DNA of 64,000 bases, from the NCBI GenBank assembly GCA_040220855.1, contig JAVJVZ010000041.1, forward strand, positions 39,079 through 103,078, written 5' to 3'. The notes below the pieces were generated by a model that did no database searches, was not told where the DNA came from, and worked only from the letters and a program-made list of their open reading frames with translations. Both the position numbers and the translations under genes were made by a program. Positions 26,675-35,114 of the stretch are shown here, piece after piece. Every line of letters starts with the position of its first letter. Position 1 is the first letter of the stretch. This DNA comes from JACKNG01 sp040220855 (GTDB lineage Bacteria > Pseudomonadota > Gammaproteobacteria > Ga0077536).

Positions 26675-27535
26675 TTACGTCGAATGGCCGAGACGCCGTC
26701 GTCGGTGTGCCGGAGTACGCTTACGTTGCAACCACACGAGTATCCCTGCCATGAACCAAGCGGATGCAGGCAGCGGCACGACGGAGACGAACTCGAGCGG
26801 CACGCCTGCGTTGGTCCCGAGGTCTTCGAGCGCGAATCCCGCGGGCACGCGCACAGTGAGCGTGGCGGTGTTGAAGAAATCGGCAGCGGCGGCACCGTTG
26901 TCGAATGCGGACGCGGATGGCGCGAGCAGCACGGTCAGAGCTAATACATGGCCCGGGTCGACGACCAGGCGGGGCATCAGCAGTTCGTATTCGACTTCGC
27001 TCATGCTCGCGGTCGTGGCAACGACCCGCGCGCCATTCGATTCAAACGTAGGCTTGAAGATGTTCGCCTCACCGCCGAGGGCTCCGTTGTCCAAGACGAC
27101 GCGGCTCACCGTGTGGTCTGCTCGCGCAATGCTCTGCACACCAGCGGTGGTGGCGGCCAGCACCCCCGCGGAAGTGATGGATTGTTGTGAATCGGCACTC
27201 GTACCGAGCGCATAGGTGCCGTGCACGTGCAGGGCTATGAATCCGGGTTGGAAGACCAGCGGCACGGTGCCATTGTTGGTCAGCGCCAAGGGGGAATGGA
27301 AGCCAGTGTACGCGTTCTGCGTGCGTCGGCCGGCGGGTGCCGCGGCGCGCGAGCGAAAGATCCCCCTGGCGAGATCCGTCTTGACCGCGTAACCCGGACC
27401 AGCGAGGTCGATGCTCAGGGGATCGATGACGACCATACTGCCGTCGTACTGGCCGAACACAGTCACTGAAGCGGCCGGGGTCACCCAGAATGTCGAGAAG
27501 GCGATGCCGAGTATCCAACGTGTCACGTTCAACAT
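26675..27535 (-). CDS. Exported protein with VPLPA sorting tail
   Basis: A 286-residue protein from an ATG at 27535 behind an excellent ribosome site (GGGAGGT). Signal peptide MLNVTRWILGIAFSTFWVTPAAS is followed by a strand-rich body with no family match (SVTVFGQYDGSMVVIDP...HVHGTYALGT) and the tail VVPLPASAWFMAGILVWLQRKR, a sorting signal of the VPLPA(A/S)W type. It would be exported, sorted to the envelope and processed by an exosortase encoded elsewhere. It shares its sorting class with the proteins at 30158 and 62715. Confidence 0.85.
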   Translation of the reverse strand: MLNVTRWILGIAFSTFWVTPAASVTVFGQYDGSMVVIDPLSIDLAGPGYAVKTDLARGIFRSRAAAPAGRRTQNAYTGFHSPLALTNNGTVPLVFQPGFIALHVHGTYALGTSADSQQSITSAGVLAATTAGVQSIARADHTVSRVVLDNGALGGEANIFKPTFESNGARVVATTASMSEVEYELLMPRLVVDPGHVLALTVLLAPSASAFDNGAAAADFFNTATLTVRVPAGFALEDLGTNAGVPLEFVSVVPLPASAWFMAGILVWLQRKRTPAHRRRRLGHST

Positions 27536-27981
27536 GACAAGTACCTCCCTGCTGGCTCGAAGCGGTGCATCCGGCATGCCATGTCCTGCATTCCGCCGTG
27601 GTGTCCCTGTTTGCTGCTGATTCTGGCGGCGAACACACATGCCGCGCACGGAACGCGTATCGCGCTGACGCGAACAGACTTACCGGATGCAGCGCCACCC
27701 TAGCACCGCGATGCGCGCGGCACTGCTCACTTTTCTGTAGTTGCCTCGTTCGCCGTGGGCATCGCTCAGGCGCGCTGCTGTTCCTGCGTGGAACTCACGG
27801 GGATTAGCGGCGGATCGCCACCTGTGCATACCAACCCTCGGAGCCACCTCGCAGCCGAAAGGCACGACGTTCGTGGAGCGCCAGCGGTCTCGCTGGCGAA
27901 GGTCGATATGGCACATACCCACGTGCTATGTTGGGAAGGCCCCGCACGGTCGCCCACCACGTATCGCTGCATTCAACCGAT
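27536..27981. other. Intergenic region between divergent genes
   Basis: It separates the sorted protein gene (minus) from the NTF2-like gene (plus). No further structure was recognised. Confidence 0.35.
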
Positions 27982-28368
27982 ATGCATGACAGACGCGCCT
28001 ACATCGACCAGGTCGAAGCCTACTTCCGCGCGCTCGACGAGCGGCGGCTCGACGACGTGCTCGCCCACTTCAACGCAGACGCCGTATTCACGGTGCAGTC
28101 GGCCTTCATCACCTGCGAGGGGCGTGACAGCGGCATCCGCCAGATGTTCGAAGGCTATCTCGATAACTGGGTGAACGGCCTGCACACCGATTTCGAACAC
28201 ATCGTCGATCCCGTCGCCGATGCCATCTCGTCGCGCTTTCGCGTCGAACTGGGCGGGCGCGACGGCACGCACCAGACGAAGCAGAGCGTGAACCACTTCT
28301 ACCTGCACAACGGCCGCTTCCAGCGCGTGTACGTGTGGATCAGCGGCGACAACGTCCTTGCGGAGTAG
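27982..28368 (+). CDS. NTF2-like / SnoaL-type small protein
   Basis: A 128-residue protein with the cone-shaped NTF2-like pattern. Helix YIDQVEAYFRALDERRLDDVLAHF is followed by NADAVFTV, a helix around GIRQMFEGYLDNW, then strands ISSRFRVEL, VNHFYLHNGRFQRVYVWIS. The fold is used by isomerases, hydrolases and ligand-binding proteins; no catalytic set is clear here. The start at 27982 was chosen because the fold begins there; there is no ribosome site. The gene overlaps the start of the DUF309 gene by 11 nt. Confidence 0.75.
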   Translation: MHDRRAYIDQVEAYFRALDERRLDDVLAHFNADAVFTVQSAFITCEGRDSGIRQMFEGYLDNWVNGLHTDFEHIVDPVADAISSRFRVELGGRDGTHQTKQSVNHFYLHNGRFQRVYVWISGDNVLAE

Positions 28369-28873
28369 CACGCTGGACGCACCGCCGCGTTATTCCGCGC
28401 GTGCGTTCCCGCCCTATGCATACGTGCCTGGTCGGGCACCCCACCCCACGCGTGACCCGCAAGGACATTCCTACGGGGCACGCGGTGAGAACGTCGGCAC
28501 ATTCGAGCCGGGCTCGTGGGCGCGAAACGAGTGTTTCCTCTTCGCCGTAGACCTGCTCAACCATGGCTACTGGTGGGAGGCGCACGAGGCGCTCGAGGCA
28601 CTCTGGGTCGCTGCCGGACGACACACGCCCGAGGGCTACTTCCTGCAGGGACTCATCCAGCTCGGCGTGGCGATGCTCAAGCGCCACCAGCACATGCAGG
28701 GCGCCGCGCGTCGCCTTGCGAGCGACGGACTAGCCAAGATCGCCGCGGTGCCCAACGGCTTCATGGGCATCGACCAGGCTGATGTGCGTGCTCAGGTCGC
28801 GCGCTGCCTGGCCGACGACGCCGTGCCAGCCCTGCAAGTGCGACTTGCGGGCGCGGCGACGCACGAACGGTGA
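28358..28873 (+). CDS. DUF309 domain protein
   Basis: A 171-residue protein with the DUF309 core NHGYWWEAHEALEALWVAAGR, then TPEGYFLQGLIQLGVAMLKR, a helical bundle related to DUF3703-like proteins of unknown function. The N-terminal extension (PYAYVPGRAPHPTRDPQGHSYG) is also seen in many family members. The start is a TTG at 28358 overlapping the preceding gene, so the two are likely co-translated. No activity is known for the family. Confidence 0.82.
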   Translation: MRSSTLDAPPRYSARAFPPYAYVPGRAPHPTRDPQGHSYGARGENVGTFEPGSWARNECFLFAVDLLNHGYWWEAHEALEALWVAAGRHTPEGYFLQGLIQLGVAMLKRHQHMQGAARRLASDGLAKIAAVPNGFMGIDQADVRAQVARCLADDAVPALQVRLAGAATHER

Positions 28874-29169
28874 TTTGCCGGATTCGCCGGTCACCCGAGC
28901 GCCTGCAACATCACGCGGGAACCACCGTGGCAATGCGCGGCTCCGCGGCGCTGCGCGCGCGCCATTGATGCTCACGGCGCATGTGACCATGATGTCCGCT
29001 GGACTCGACCATCCGGTGTCCGTCCGCGCGGGCGGCCGGAGGTCACGCGCCGGTAGCTCGAAGCCGTGGAAATCATGCCGGGACCGGATCCATGGTTGTG
29101 TGCGATGCGCCGGTTGTCCGAGTTCAGCCAGCCGGTAACCACGCGGCACCAGATAACGAGGAGCAAGTC

Positions 29170-30063
29170 ATGCAGATCAAGACGATGGGATGGTGGGCCC
29201 TGCTCGGAATGGCATTCACCGTGGCGACGAAGGCGGACGACATCGAGATGGTCGCCGACGACGCGGTTGGTGGATTGCACTTTCCGGAATCCGTCGCCTG
29301 TGACGGCGGGAGCGGCGCTCTGTACGTGAGCGAGTTCGTTTCCGCCCTCAAGCCAACCGAGAAGGACGGCCAGGGACGCATCAGCAAGTTCGACCGCGAT
29401 GGGTCGATGGTGGAGGAACGGTTCCTGCCTGCGGGCGATGACGTCCTGCACAAGCCCAAGGGCGTCTGGCTCGACGGTACACGCCTGTGGGTGACCGATA
29501 TCGACGCGGTATGGATATTCGATACGCAGAGCCGGCAGGGCCGCAAGCTTGCGCTGCCAGGGGCCGAGTTCGCCAACGACGTCACCGTCACCGGCGACAC
29601 CGCGTACGTGTCGGACAATCGTCTCGATGCGGTATTCACTATCACGCCGGCGGATTTTCTCGATGACTCGGTGACGCCGACGGTCGCGCAGGTCGCGGCG
29701 GGGCAATCGGTCTACCCGAACGGCGTCTACCCGGCGGCAGACGGCCGCCTCCTGCTCGCCGGCATGGCCGGGGATGGCGAAGCGCGCGGCGTGTATGCGC
29801 TCGACAGCGCGGGCAAAGTGGCGCCGGTAACCGACGCCCTGGGGCGACTCGACGGGCTGTACGAAACGGCCGACGGCACGTTGCTGACGACGGACTGGGG
29901 CAGCGGCGCCTTGGTCGCCTGGGATGAAGACGGCGGGCGCCACGTGCTGGCTAAGGATTTCAAAGGTCCAGCCGACTTCTGCGCCTGGCGCACGGACGAC
30001 GGCCTGCGCCTGGTGGTGCCGGACCTCGTTAAGGGCGAGCTGCGCCTGATTCGCTTGCGCTGA
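29170..30063 (+). CDS. Exported SMP-30/gluconolactonase-like beta-propeller protein
   Basis: A 297-residue protein with a strong ribosome site (GAGGAG) before the ATG at 29170. A signal peptide (MGWWALLGMAFTVATKA) precedes a six-bladed propeller of SMP-30/NHL type. It starts GLHFPESVACDGGSGALYVSE and includes HKPKGVWLDGTRLWVTDI, FANDVTVTGDTAYVSDN, YPNGVYPAADGRLLLAG and LDGLYETADGTLLTTDW. Family enzymes bind a divalent metal through E, N and D residues (E in FPES, N in FAND and YPNG, D in LDGL), all present. It is probably a periplasmic lactonase or a non-catalytic binding propeller. Confidence 0.82.
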   Translation: MQIKTMGWWALLGMAFTVATKADDIEMVADDAVGGLHFPESVACDGGSGALYVSEFVSALKPTEKDGQGRISKFDRDGSMVEERFLPAGDDVLHKPKGVWLDGTRLWVTDIDAVWIFDTQSRQGRKLALPGAEFANDVTVTGDTAYVSDNRLDAVFTITPADFLDDSVTPTVAQVAAGQSVYPNGVYPAADGRLLLAGMAGDGEARGVYALDSAGKVAPVTDALGRLDGLYETADGTLLTTDWGSGALVAWDEDGGRHVLAKDFKGPADFCAWRTDDGLRLVVPDLVKGELRLIRLR

Positions 30064-30157
30064 TCGAGCCGGCTGCCGAAGCAGGTAGTACATCGCAGAT
30101 CCGGTCACATTTCCCGGCTAGCATCGCGCCGTCACCCACAGGAAAGGACCTGCTGCC

Positions 30158-30904
30158 ATGCGCGCGCTTCGCGTCTTCGTGTCACTGGCCATTGCCGCAC
30201 TGGCAGCACCGACGACGGCCGTCAAGGCCACGCCGGTCATCGACATCAGCGACACCCTCGAAGTTGGCGATCCGCTCGACTTCCTGCCCTTCGGCGGTGC
30301 AGTCGAGATCGACGACGTCGGCGTACTCGAGGGTTCGGTACTCGTCTTCAACAGCGCCGGGAACATCCCGGTCTTTGGCTACGACAGCATCCGCTACGAG
30401 CTCGCGCGCGAAGGCATGGTCCCGCGCCGCGTGTCGCTCGGCTTCGACGTGCAGACGAGTGGCCTGCAGGGGTCGACGAGCCATTTCAACGTCATCGTCG
30501 ATTCATCGCAGGTGCGCAATCTCGTCTTCCGCGCGAACGGCGATATCGATACCCTCAACCCCGGCCCGGGTGCCTCCGGGCCGGTGGGGACGTATGTCGA
30601 GGGCGCGCCCCTTCGCATCGACATGCAGTTCGACACCGTCGCCGATCGGTGGACCGTACGCATCGACGACACGCTCGTCTACGACGACTTGCTCGGCGGT
30701 ACGACCATCGGCAGCGTCCGCTTCGCGATTGGCGCCGCCTCCGGCAACGACCCGTTCGATCCGGCCGCGACGGCCTACCTCGACAACATCACGATCCGCA
30801 GCGAAGACTTCGTTGCCTTGCCGCCCGCGCCGGTGCCCCTGCCAGCAGCCCTGTGGCTGAGCGCCGGCGCACTCCCGTGGCTACTGCGGCGGCGCCGGTC
30901 CTGA
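30158..30904 (+). CDS. Exported protein with VPLPA sorting tail
   Basis: A 248-residue protein with ribosome site AGGAAAGGA. Signal peptide MRALRVFVSLAIAALAAPTTAVKA is followed by a beta-sandwich-like body (RVSLGFDVQTSGLQGSTSHFNVIVDS...WTVRIDDTLVYDD) that resembles lectin/LamG-type sandwiches. The tail VPLPAALWLSAGALPWLLRRRR is a classical sorting signal of this group. Function unknown, probably envelope or matrix associated. Confidence 0.83.
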   Translation: MRALRVFVSLAIAALAAPTTAVKATPVIDISDTLEVGDPLDFLPFGGAVEIDDVGVLEGSVLVFNSAGNIPVFGYDSIRYELAREGMVPRRVSLGFDVQTSGLQGSTSHFNVIVDSSQVRNLVFRANGDIDTLNPGPGASGPVGTYVEGAPLRIDMQFDTVADRWTVRIDDTLVYDDLLGGTTIGSVRFAIGAASGNDPFDPAATAYLDNITIRSEDFVALPPAPVPLPAALWLSAGALPWLLRRRRS

Positions 30905-30938
30905 TGCCGGCAACGGCCGGCCGAGCGCGCCGCGCCGC

Positions 30939-32471
30939 TCACACCCGGTAGCTGCCGACGACCTGTTCCAGCCCTTTGGCCAGGTCGTTCAGCGACTGTA
31001 CGAGAGCCCGGTTGTCCTCGACGGCGCTGACCACGCGGTGACTCAGGTCGGAGATCGTCACGATGTTCTGTGCGATCGATTCCGACACCGCGCCCTGCTC
31101 TTCGGCGGCCGTGGCAATCTGGGTGTTCATCTCGTCGACTTCGTCGACGGCGCCCGCGATGCGGGCCAGTGCTTCGCCCGCGCGGTTCACCTCTTCGGAT
31201 ACCCGGCAGGTCAGGTCTCGGCCCTCGTCGATCAGGGTGACGGCGTTGCCGGTATCGCTCTGCAGCACCTCGATGATGTTCTGAATCGCGGCAGTGGATT
31301 CCTTGGTGCGCTCGGCGAGGCAACGCACCTCGTCGGCGACCACGGCGAAGCCGCGGCCGCTCTCGCCCGCGCGCGCAGCTTCGATGGCGGCATTCAGCGC
31401 CAACAGGTTGGTCTGCTCGGAGATGTCGCGGATCACATCGACGACCGAACCGATCTGGGCCGCGCTCGCGGCCAGCTTCTCCATCGAATCCGAGGCCGTC
31501 TGCATGCGGTCGTTCAGCGCATGCGCCGAACGTACGACGCCATCGACGAGCTGTGACCCTTCGCGCGCCTGAGCGTTGGCGCCACTCGTCGCGCCGGCCG
31601 CCGCCTGCGCATTGCGGGCCACCTCGACGATGGTCTGGGACATCTGGGTGACCGCCGTGGCGGCCTGCTCGGTCTGCGAGTGCTGGTCGTCGAAGTGCGC
31701 GCGCAATCCATGAGCGGAAGCGGTAACCTCGCCGGCGACAGCGTCGATGCGCCGGGCTGCGGCGCCGGTTTCACGCGCGAGGTCGGCGAAGCGCCCAATG
31801 AGATCGTTGACGGCACGTGCGACGGGGTCGCGGTCCGCGCCGGGCAACGCGATGGCGAGATCCCGGGTCGCCTCGAACTCGGACACCGCGGCCATCACGC
31901 CCAGGGACGTTCTCTCTTCGCGTTCCATGAACACCGCGTAGTACGCAAGGATGCCGGTTTCCAGCACCACGAAAGCCGCATGCACGAACGCGATGGGCCA
32001 GCTGCAACCGTAGTTGTAGATGATGACGGGCATATTGCCCAGGGCGACTTCGTTCAGCTGTAACGCCGTGAACAGCAGGTGATGCACGGCGATCACCGCC
32101 GCTGCCACCAGCAGCGGCAGCCAGCGCCGGTAGATGAGCAGCAACGGGATGGCGGCAAAGACGTGGAAGTGCATCTCGATACGGCCCAGCTGGGCCTGGA
32201 TCATGATGGCCGAGAACATCATGAACAACGCCGCGGCGAGCAGCGAGAAGTACGGCGTACCGCGCAGCAACAGGTACCCCGCAACGGAAACCAGCCCGGC
32301 CACCAGCGAGGCGCCGACGACGAAAGCGTGCGTGCCGTAGCCTATGGGGACCAGCAACATCACCACCGGCAGGTGGGCCAGCAGCAGGTAGAAGACGATG
32401 CGGTCGGCGAGCAGGGCGCTTTCACGCCTGAGCTGCCCGATACGTTGTTCGATGGACGAGGATGCCGTCAT
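30939..32471 (-). CDS. Methyl-accepting chemotaxis protein with six-helix membrane sensor
   Basis: A 510-residue chemoreceptor. About six membrane helices occupy residues 24-200 with almost no periplasmic loop. The third to fifth contain histidines in GRIEMHFHVFAAIPLLLIY and AAVIAVHHLLFTAL. There is no HAMP domain of standard form. The signalling hairpin NLLALNAAIEAARAGESGRGFAVVADEVR is at about 350-380. It should signal to CheW/CheA. The ATG at 32471 lies 10 bp after the SCO1 stop codon, so the two genes form one operon, which hints at sensing of copper or respiratory state. Confidence 0.9.
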   Translation of the reverse strand: MTASSSIEQRIGQLRRESALLADRIVFYLLLAHLPVVMLLVPIGYGTHAFVVGASLVAGLVSVAGYLLLRGTPYFSLLAAALFMMFSAIMIQAQLGRIEMHFHVFAAIPLLLIYRRWLPLLVAAAVIAVHHLLFTALQLNEVALGNMPVIIYNYGCSWPIAFVHAAFVVLETGILAYYAVFMEREERTSLGVMAAVSEFEATRDLAIALPGADRDPVARAVNDLIGRFADLARETGAAARRIDAVAGEVTASAHGLRAHFDDQHSQTEQAATAVTQMSQTIVEVARNAQAAAGATSGANAQAREGSQLVDGVVRSAHALNDRMQTASDSMEKLAASAAQIGSVVDVIRDISEQTNLLALNAAIEAARAGESGRGFAVVADEVRCLAERTKESTAAIQNIIEVLQSDTGNAVTLIDEGRDLTCRVSEEVNRAGEALARIAGAVDEVDEMNTQIATAAEEQGAVSESIAQNIVTISDLSHRVVSAVEDNRALVQSLNDLAKGLEQVVGSYRV

Positions 32472-32481
32472 GGTTCGATAC

Positions 32482-33183
32482 CTAGAAAGATTGCTGCTTG
32501 AGCGAGAGGAGATCCGCACGTAGACGGTCCGCGCGGAGCGCCCGCCCCGCGTAGACGAGGCGGATGACGCCGCCCGGGTCGACCAGATAGACGAAACCCG
32601 GGTGGTCGATGCGGTATTCGTTGCCGATCGCGGTGCCGGTTCCCGTGCCGTCACGCACGCCGGTGCCGGGGCCGCGGCTGAAACCGGCGCGCCATGCCCG
32701 GGCCACGGCCTGCACCGCACCCATGGTCGCGCCGCGCAGCACGCGGGTATCGTCGGCGCCACCACCCAGGAACTGACGCAGGCGCTCCGGGGTGTCGCGG
32801 ACAGGATCCATGGCGATGAAGACGAAGCGGGTGGCTTCGCCGGCGAGCGCTTGCCTGAGCTGGTGCAGAACGAGTACCTGGCTCTGGCACAGACCGTCAC
32901 AGTCCACGTATCCGAACATCAGGTAGGTCCATGTGCCGGTGAGGTCGGCCTGCCCGAACGCGCGACCGTCCAGGTCCTCCAGCGTGAACTCAGGCGCCGC
33001 CAGGTGGATGCTACGCCCGTAGAAGTCATGACCGGTGAAGGGGGTACCGAGGAACGGCAGCGCAAAGGCGTAACCGACACTGAAGGCGAACAGGCACACG
33101 AATGCCAGCTGCACGCGCATGCGGGAGCGCAGGCTTGGCCGCGCGTCGCAGCTATCGACATCGCCGGATGTGGTTGCCGTCAT
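32482..33183 (-). CDS. SCO1/SenC-type copper chaperone
   Basis: A 233-residue membrane-anchored thioredoxin-fold protein. A helix at 24-46 anchors it. The copper-binding CxxxC is VDCDGLC (C95, C99) and the distal histidine is in DHPGFVYLVD, completing the SCO set. FIAMDPVRDTPERLRQF is the conserved PxRDTP-type segment. SCO proteins deliver copper to cytochrome oxidase or act in thiol redox control. The gene sits immediately upstream of a chemoreceptor gene rather than oxidase genes. The start at 33183 was chosen for the anchor; upstream frame is low in natural composition. Confidence 0.9.
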   Translation of the reverse strand: MTATTSGDVDSCDARPSLRSRMRVQLAFVCLFAFSVGYAFALPFLGTPFTGHDFYGRSIHLAAPEFTLEDLDGRAFGQADLTGTWTYLMFGYVDCDGLCQSQVLVLHQLRQALAGEATRFVFIAMDPVRDTPERLRQFLGGGADDTRVLRGATMGAVQAVARAWRAGFSRGPGTGVRDGTGTGTAIGNEYRIDHPGFVYLVDPGGVIRLVYAGRALRADRLRADLLSLKQQSF

Positions 33184-33487
33184 ACTCACTGGCCGAGGAT
33201 CCCCGTTGCCTCCGAAGAAGCGGGGTACGGTCCCTCGCGCCCTGCTGTGATCCGCAGTATCCGGCACACGCCTTCCGCGGACAGCACTGCGGGGCTGTCC
33301 GCTGAAACAGGGATGCGTCGGGAAACAGGCCGGCGGTTCGCTGCGTTGGCCTGCCATGGCCCGCGCTCGCAACTGCGCTACTGTTGCCGGGGTCAGCGGC
33401 TGTAGACGCGGGAACTTGAGACGGTGCCTTCCGTTTCGGAGCCGGCGGCGCCACACTGCCGCTTCCGGGTGCAACAGGAGCGGCTCC
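33184..33487. other. Divergent intergenic region
   Basis: About 300 bp between the SCO1 operon (minus) and the amidase gene (plus), expected to hold both promoters. No operator was recognised. Confidence 0.35.
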
Positions 33488-34987
33488 ATGATCGACCACG
33501 CGAACATTCCCGCTGAGGCAACGATCGCAGAACTCCATGCCGCGATGCGTGGCGGCAGGCTCAGCGCGGTCGAACTCGTCACCCGATGCCTGGCGCAGAT
33601 TGAACGTTGCGATCAACAGGGGCCCGCGCTGAACGCGGTCGTCACGGTGAATCCCGCGGCCGCGGCACGCGCCGCCGAGCTCGACCGTGCGCATGCGGAA
33701 AATGGCAGCCTTCAAGGTGCGTTGCACGGCATCCCGATCGTCATCAAGGACTGCCTCGAGACCACCACCCTGCCGACCTCTTTCGGCTCCGAGGTTTTCG
33801 CCGACTACATGGCAACCGAGGACGCCACCGTGGTGCGCCGTCTGCACGATGCCGGCGCCATCATCCTAGCCAAGACGACCCTGCCCGACTGGGCCACCTC
33901 GTGGTTCGCCTACTCTTCGCGCAGCGGTGAGACACGCAACCCGTACGCGCTCGATCGCGATCCGGGCGGTTCGAGCAGCGGCACCGGTGCCGCGGTCGCC
34001 GCGGGTTATGCCCCGATCGGCCTTGGCACCGACTGCGGCGGCTCGATCCGGCTGCCCGCGTCGTTCTGCGGCCTGGTCGGTGTACGCTCGACCCCGGGTC
34101 TCATTTCGCGCCACGGTTGCAACCCGCTGGTCGGTCTGCAGGACACCATCGGCCCGATGGGCCGCACGGTCGAGGACACGGCACGCGTGTTCGGCGTGCT
34201 GGCCGGCTATGACGAGCGCGATCCGCTGACCTGTACGCACACCATCGCGCGCGCACCGTCCGACTATCTTGCCGGGTTACGGCCGGACGCCCTCCTCGGT
34301 CGGCGCGTCGGCGTGGTACGCAACGCCTTCGGTTCAGATGAGATCGCCGAATCGCGGGCCGTCAACACGGTCGTCAACGGCGCCATCGATGCGATGCAGG
34401 CAGGTGGTGCGACGGTGGTCGACGTCACGATCCCTGATCTCGGCGACTGGCTCATGCGCACGTCGCTCTACATCGCGAAATCGAAGCACGACATCGACCG
34501 CTTCCTGCGCGACCGCCCGCATGCGCCAGTACACTCGATCAGGGAGATAGTCAGCTCCGGACGCTATCACAAGATGCTCGATCTGCTCGAACAGATCGCC
34601 GACGGTCCGGATGATCCCCTGTCCACGCTGGAGTACTACCAGGCCTACAGTGCGCGCGAAGAGTTCATGCGCCTGGTCGTTAACATCATGGCGCGTGGCG
34701 GGCTCAGCGCGCTCGTCTATCCCACGGCCCAGGTGGCCGCGCCGCTGCGCACGCAGACCGATTCCGGGCACTGGACCACGCTGACCTTTCCGACCAATAC
34801 CCTGATCGGCTCACAGACGTGGATGCCGGCGATGACGGTGCCCGCCGGGCTCACCGACGAAGGCCTGCCGGTCGGCCTCGAGATCCTTGCCCTGCCCTAC
34901 GACGAGCCGACCCTGTTCGCAGTGGCCTACGGCTTCGAACGACTCGCCGGCCGGATGACGTTTCCAGGAGGCATCCCGCTTCCGTAA
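33488..34987 (+). CDS. Amidase signature family hydrolase
   Basis: A 499-residue enzyme with ribosome site CAGGAG. The amidase triad is complete: K87 in IPIVIKDCLE, the cis-serine in GGSSSGTGAAVAAG (S162-S164) and nucleophile S186 in TDCGGSIRLPASFCGLVG. It hydrolyses amide bonds of small molecules in the cytoplasm. The C-terminal part (TNTLIGSQTWMPAMTVPAGLTDEGLPVGLEIL) is typical of broad-substrate amidases and shows no GatA-specific neighbours (no gatB or gatC), so a role in tRNA amidation is unlikely. Confidence 0.92.
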   Translation: MIDHANIPAEATIAELHAAMRGGRLSAVELVTRCLAQIERCDQQGPALNAVVTVNPAAAARAAELDRAHAENGSLQGALHGIPIVIKDCLETTTLPTSFGSEVFADYMATEDATVVRRLHDAGAIILAKTTLPDWATSWFAYSSRSGETRNPYALDRDPGGSSSGTGAAVAAGYAPIGLGTDCGGSIRLPASFCGLVGVRSTPGLISRHGCNPLVGLQDTIGPMGRTVEDTARVFGVLAGYDERDPLTCTHTIARAPSDYLAGLRPDALLGRRVGVVRNAFGSDEIAESRAVNTVVNGAIDAMQAGGATVVDVTIPDLGDWLMRTSLYIAKSKHDIDRFLRDRPHAPVHSIREIVSSGRYHKMLDLLEQIADGPDDPLSTLEYYQAYSAREEFMRLVVNIMARGGLSALVYPTAQVAAPLRTQTDSGHWTTLTFPTNTLIGSQTWMPAMTVPAGLTDEGLPVGLEILALPYDEPTLFAVAYGFERLAGRMTFPGGIPLP

Positions 34988-35114
34988 AGGGGCGCCGCGC
35001 CATCATCCGTGCCCGGACATCGCGGCAGAGGCGGCCAGTCCGGGCTCCGTCCACCTGCAGGCTATGCCCGGCGACCCTGCCGCGGCTACCCCCGTGCACG
35101 GCGCTCGTACCCGC

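Noticed and set aside
33488..34987. GatA subunit of tRNA amidotransferase
   Set aside because: The amidase signature fits, but no gatB or gatC is adjacent and the C-terminal part is of general amidase type.
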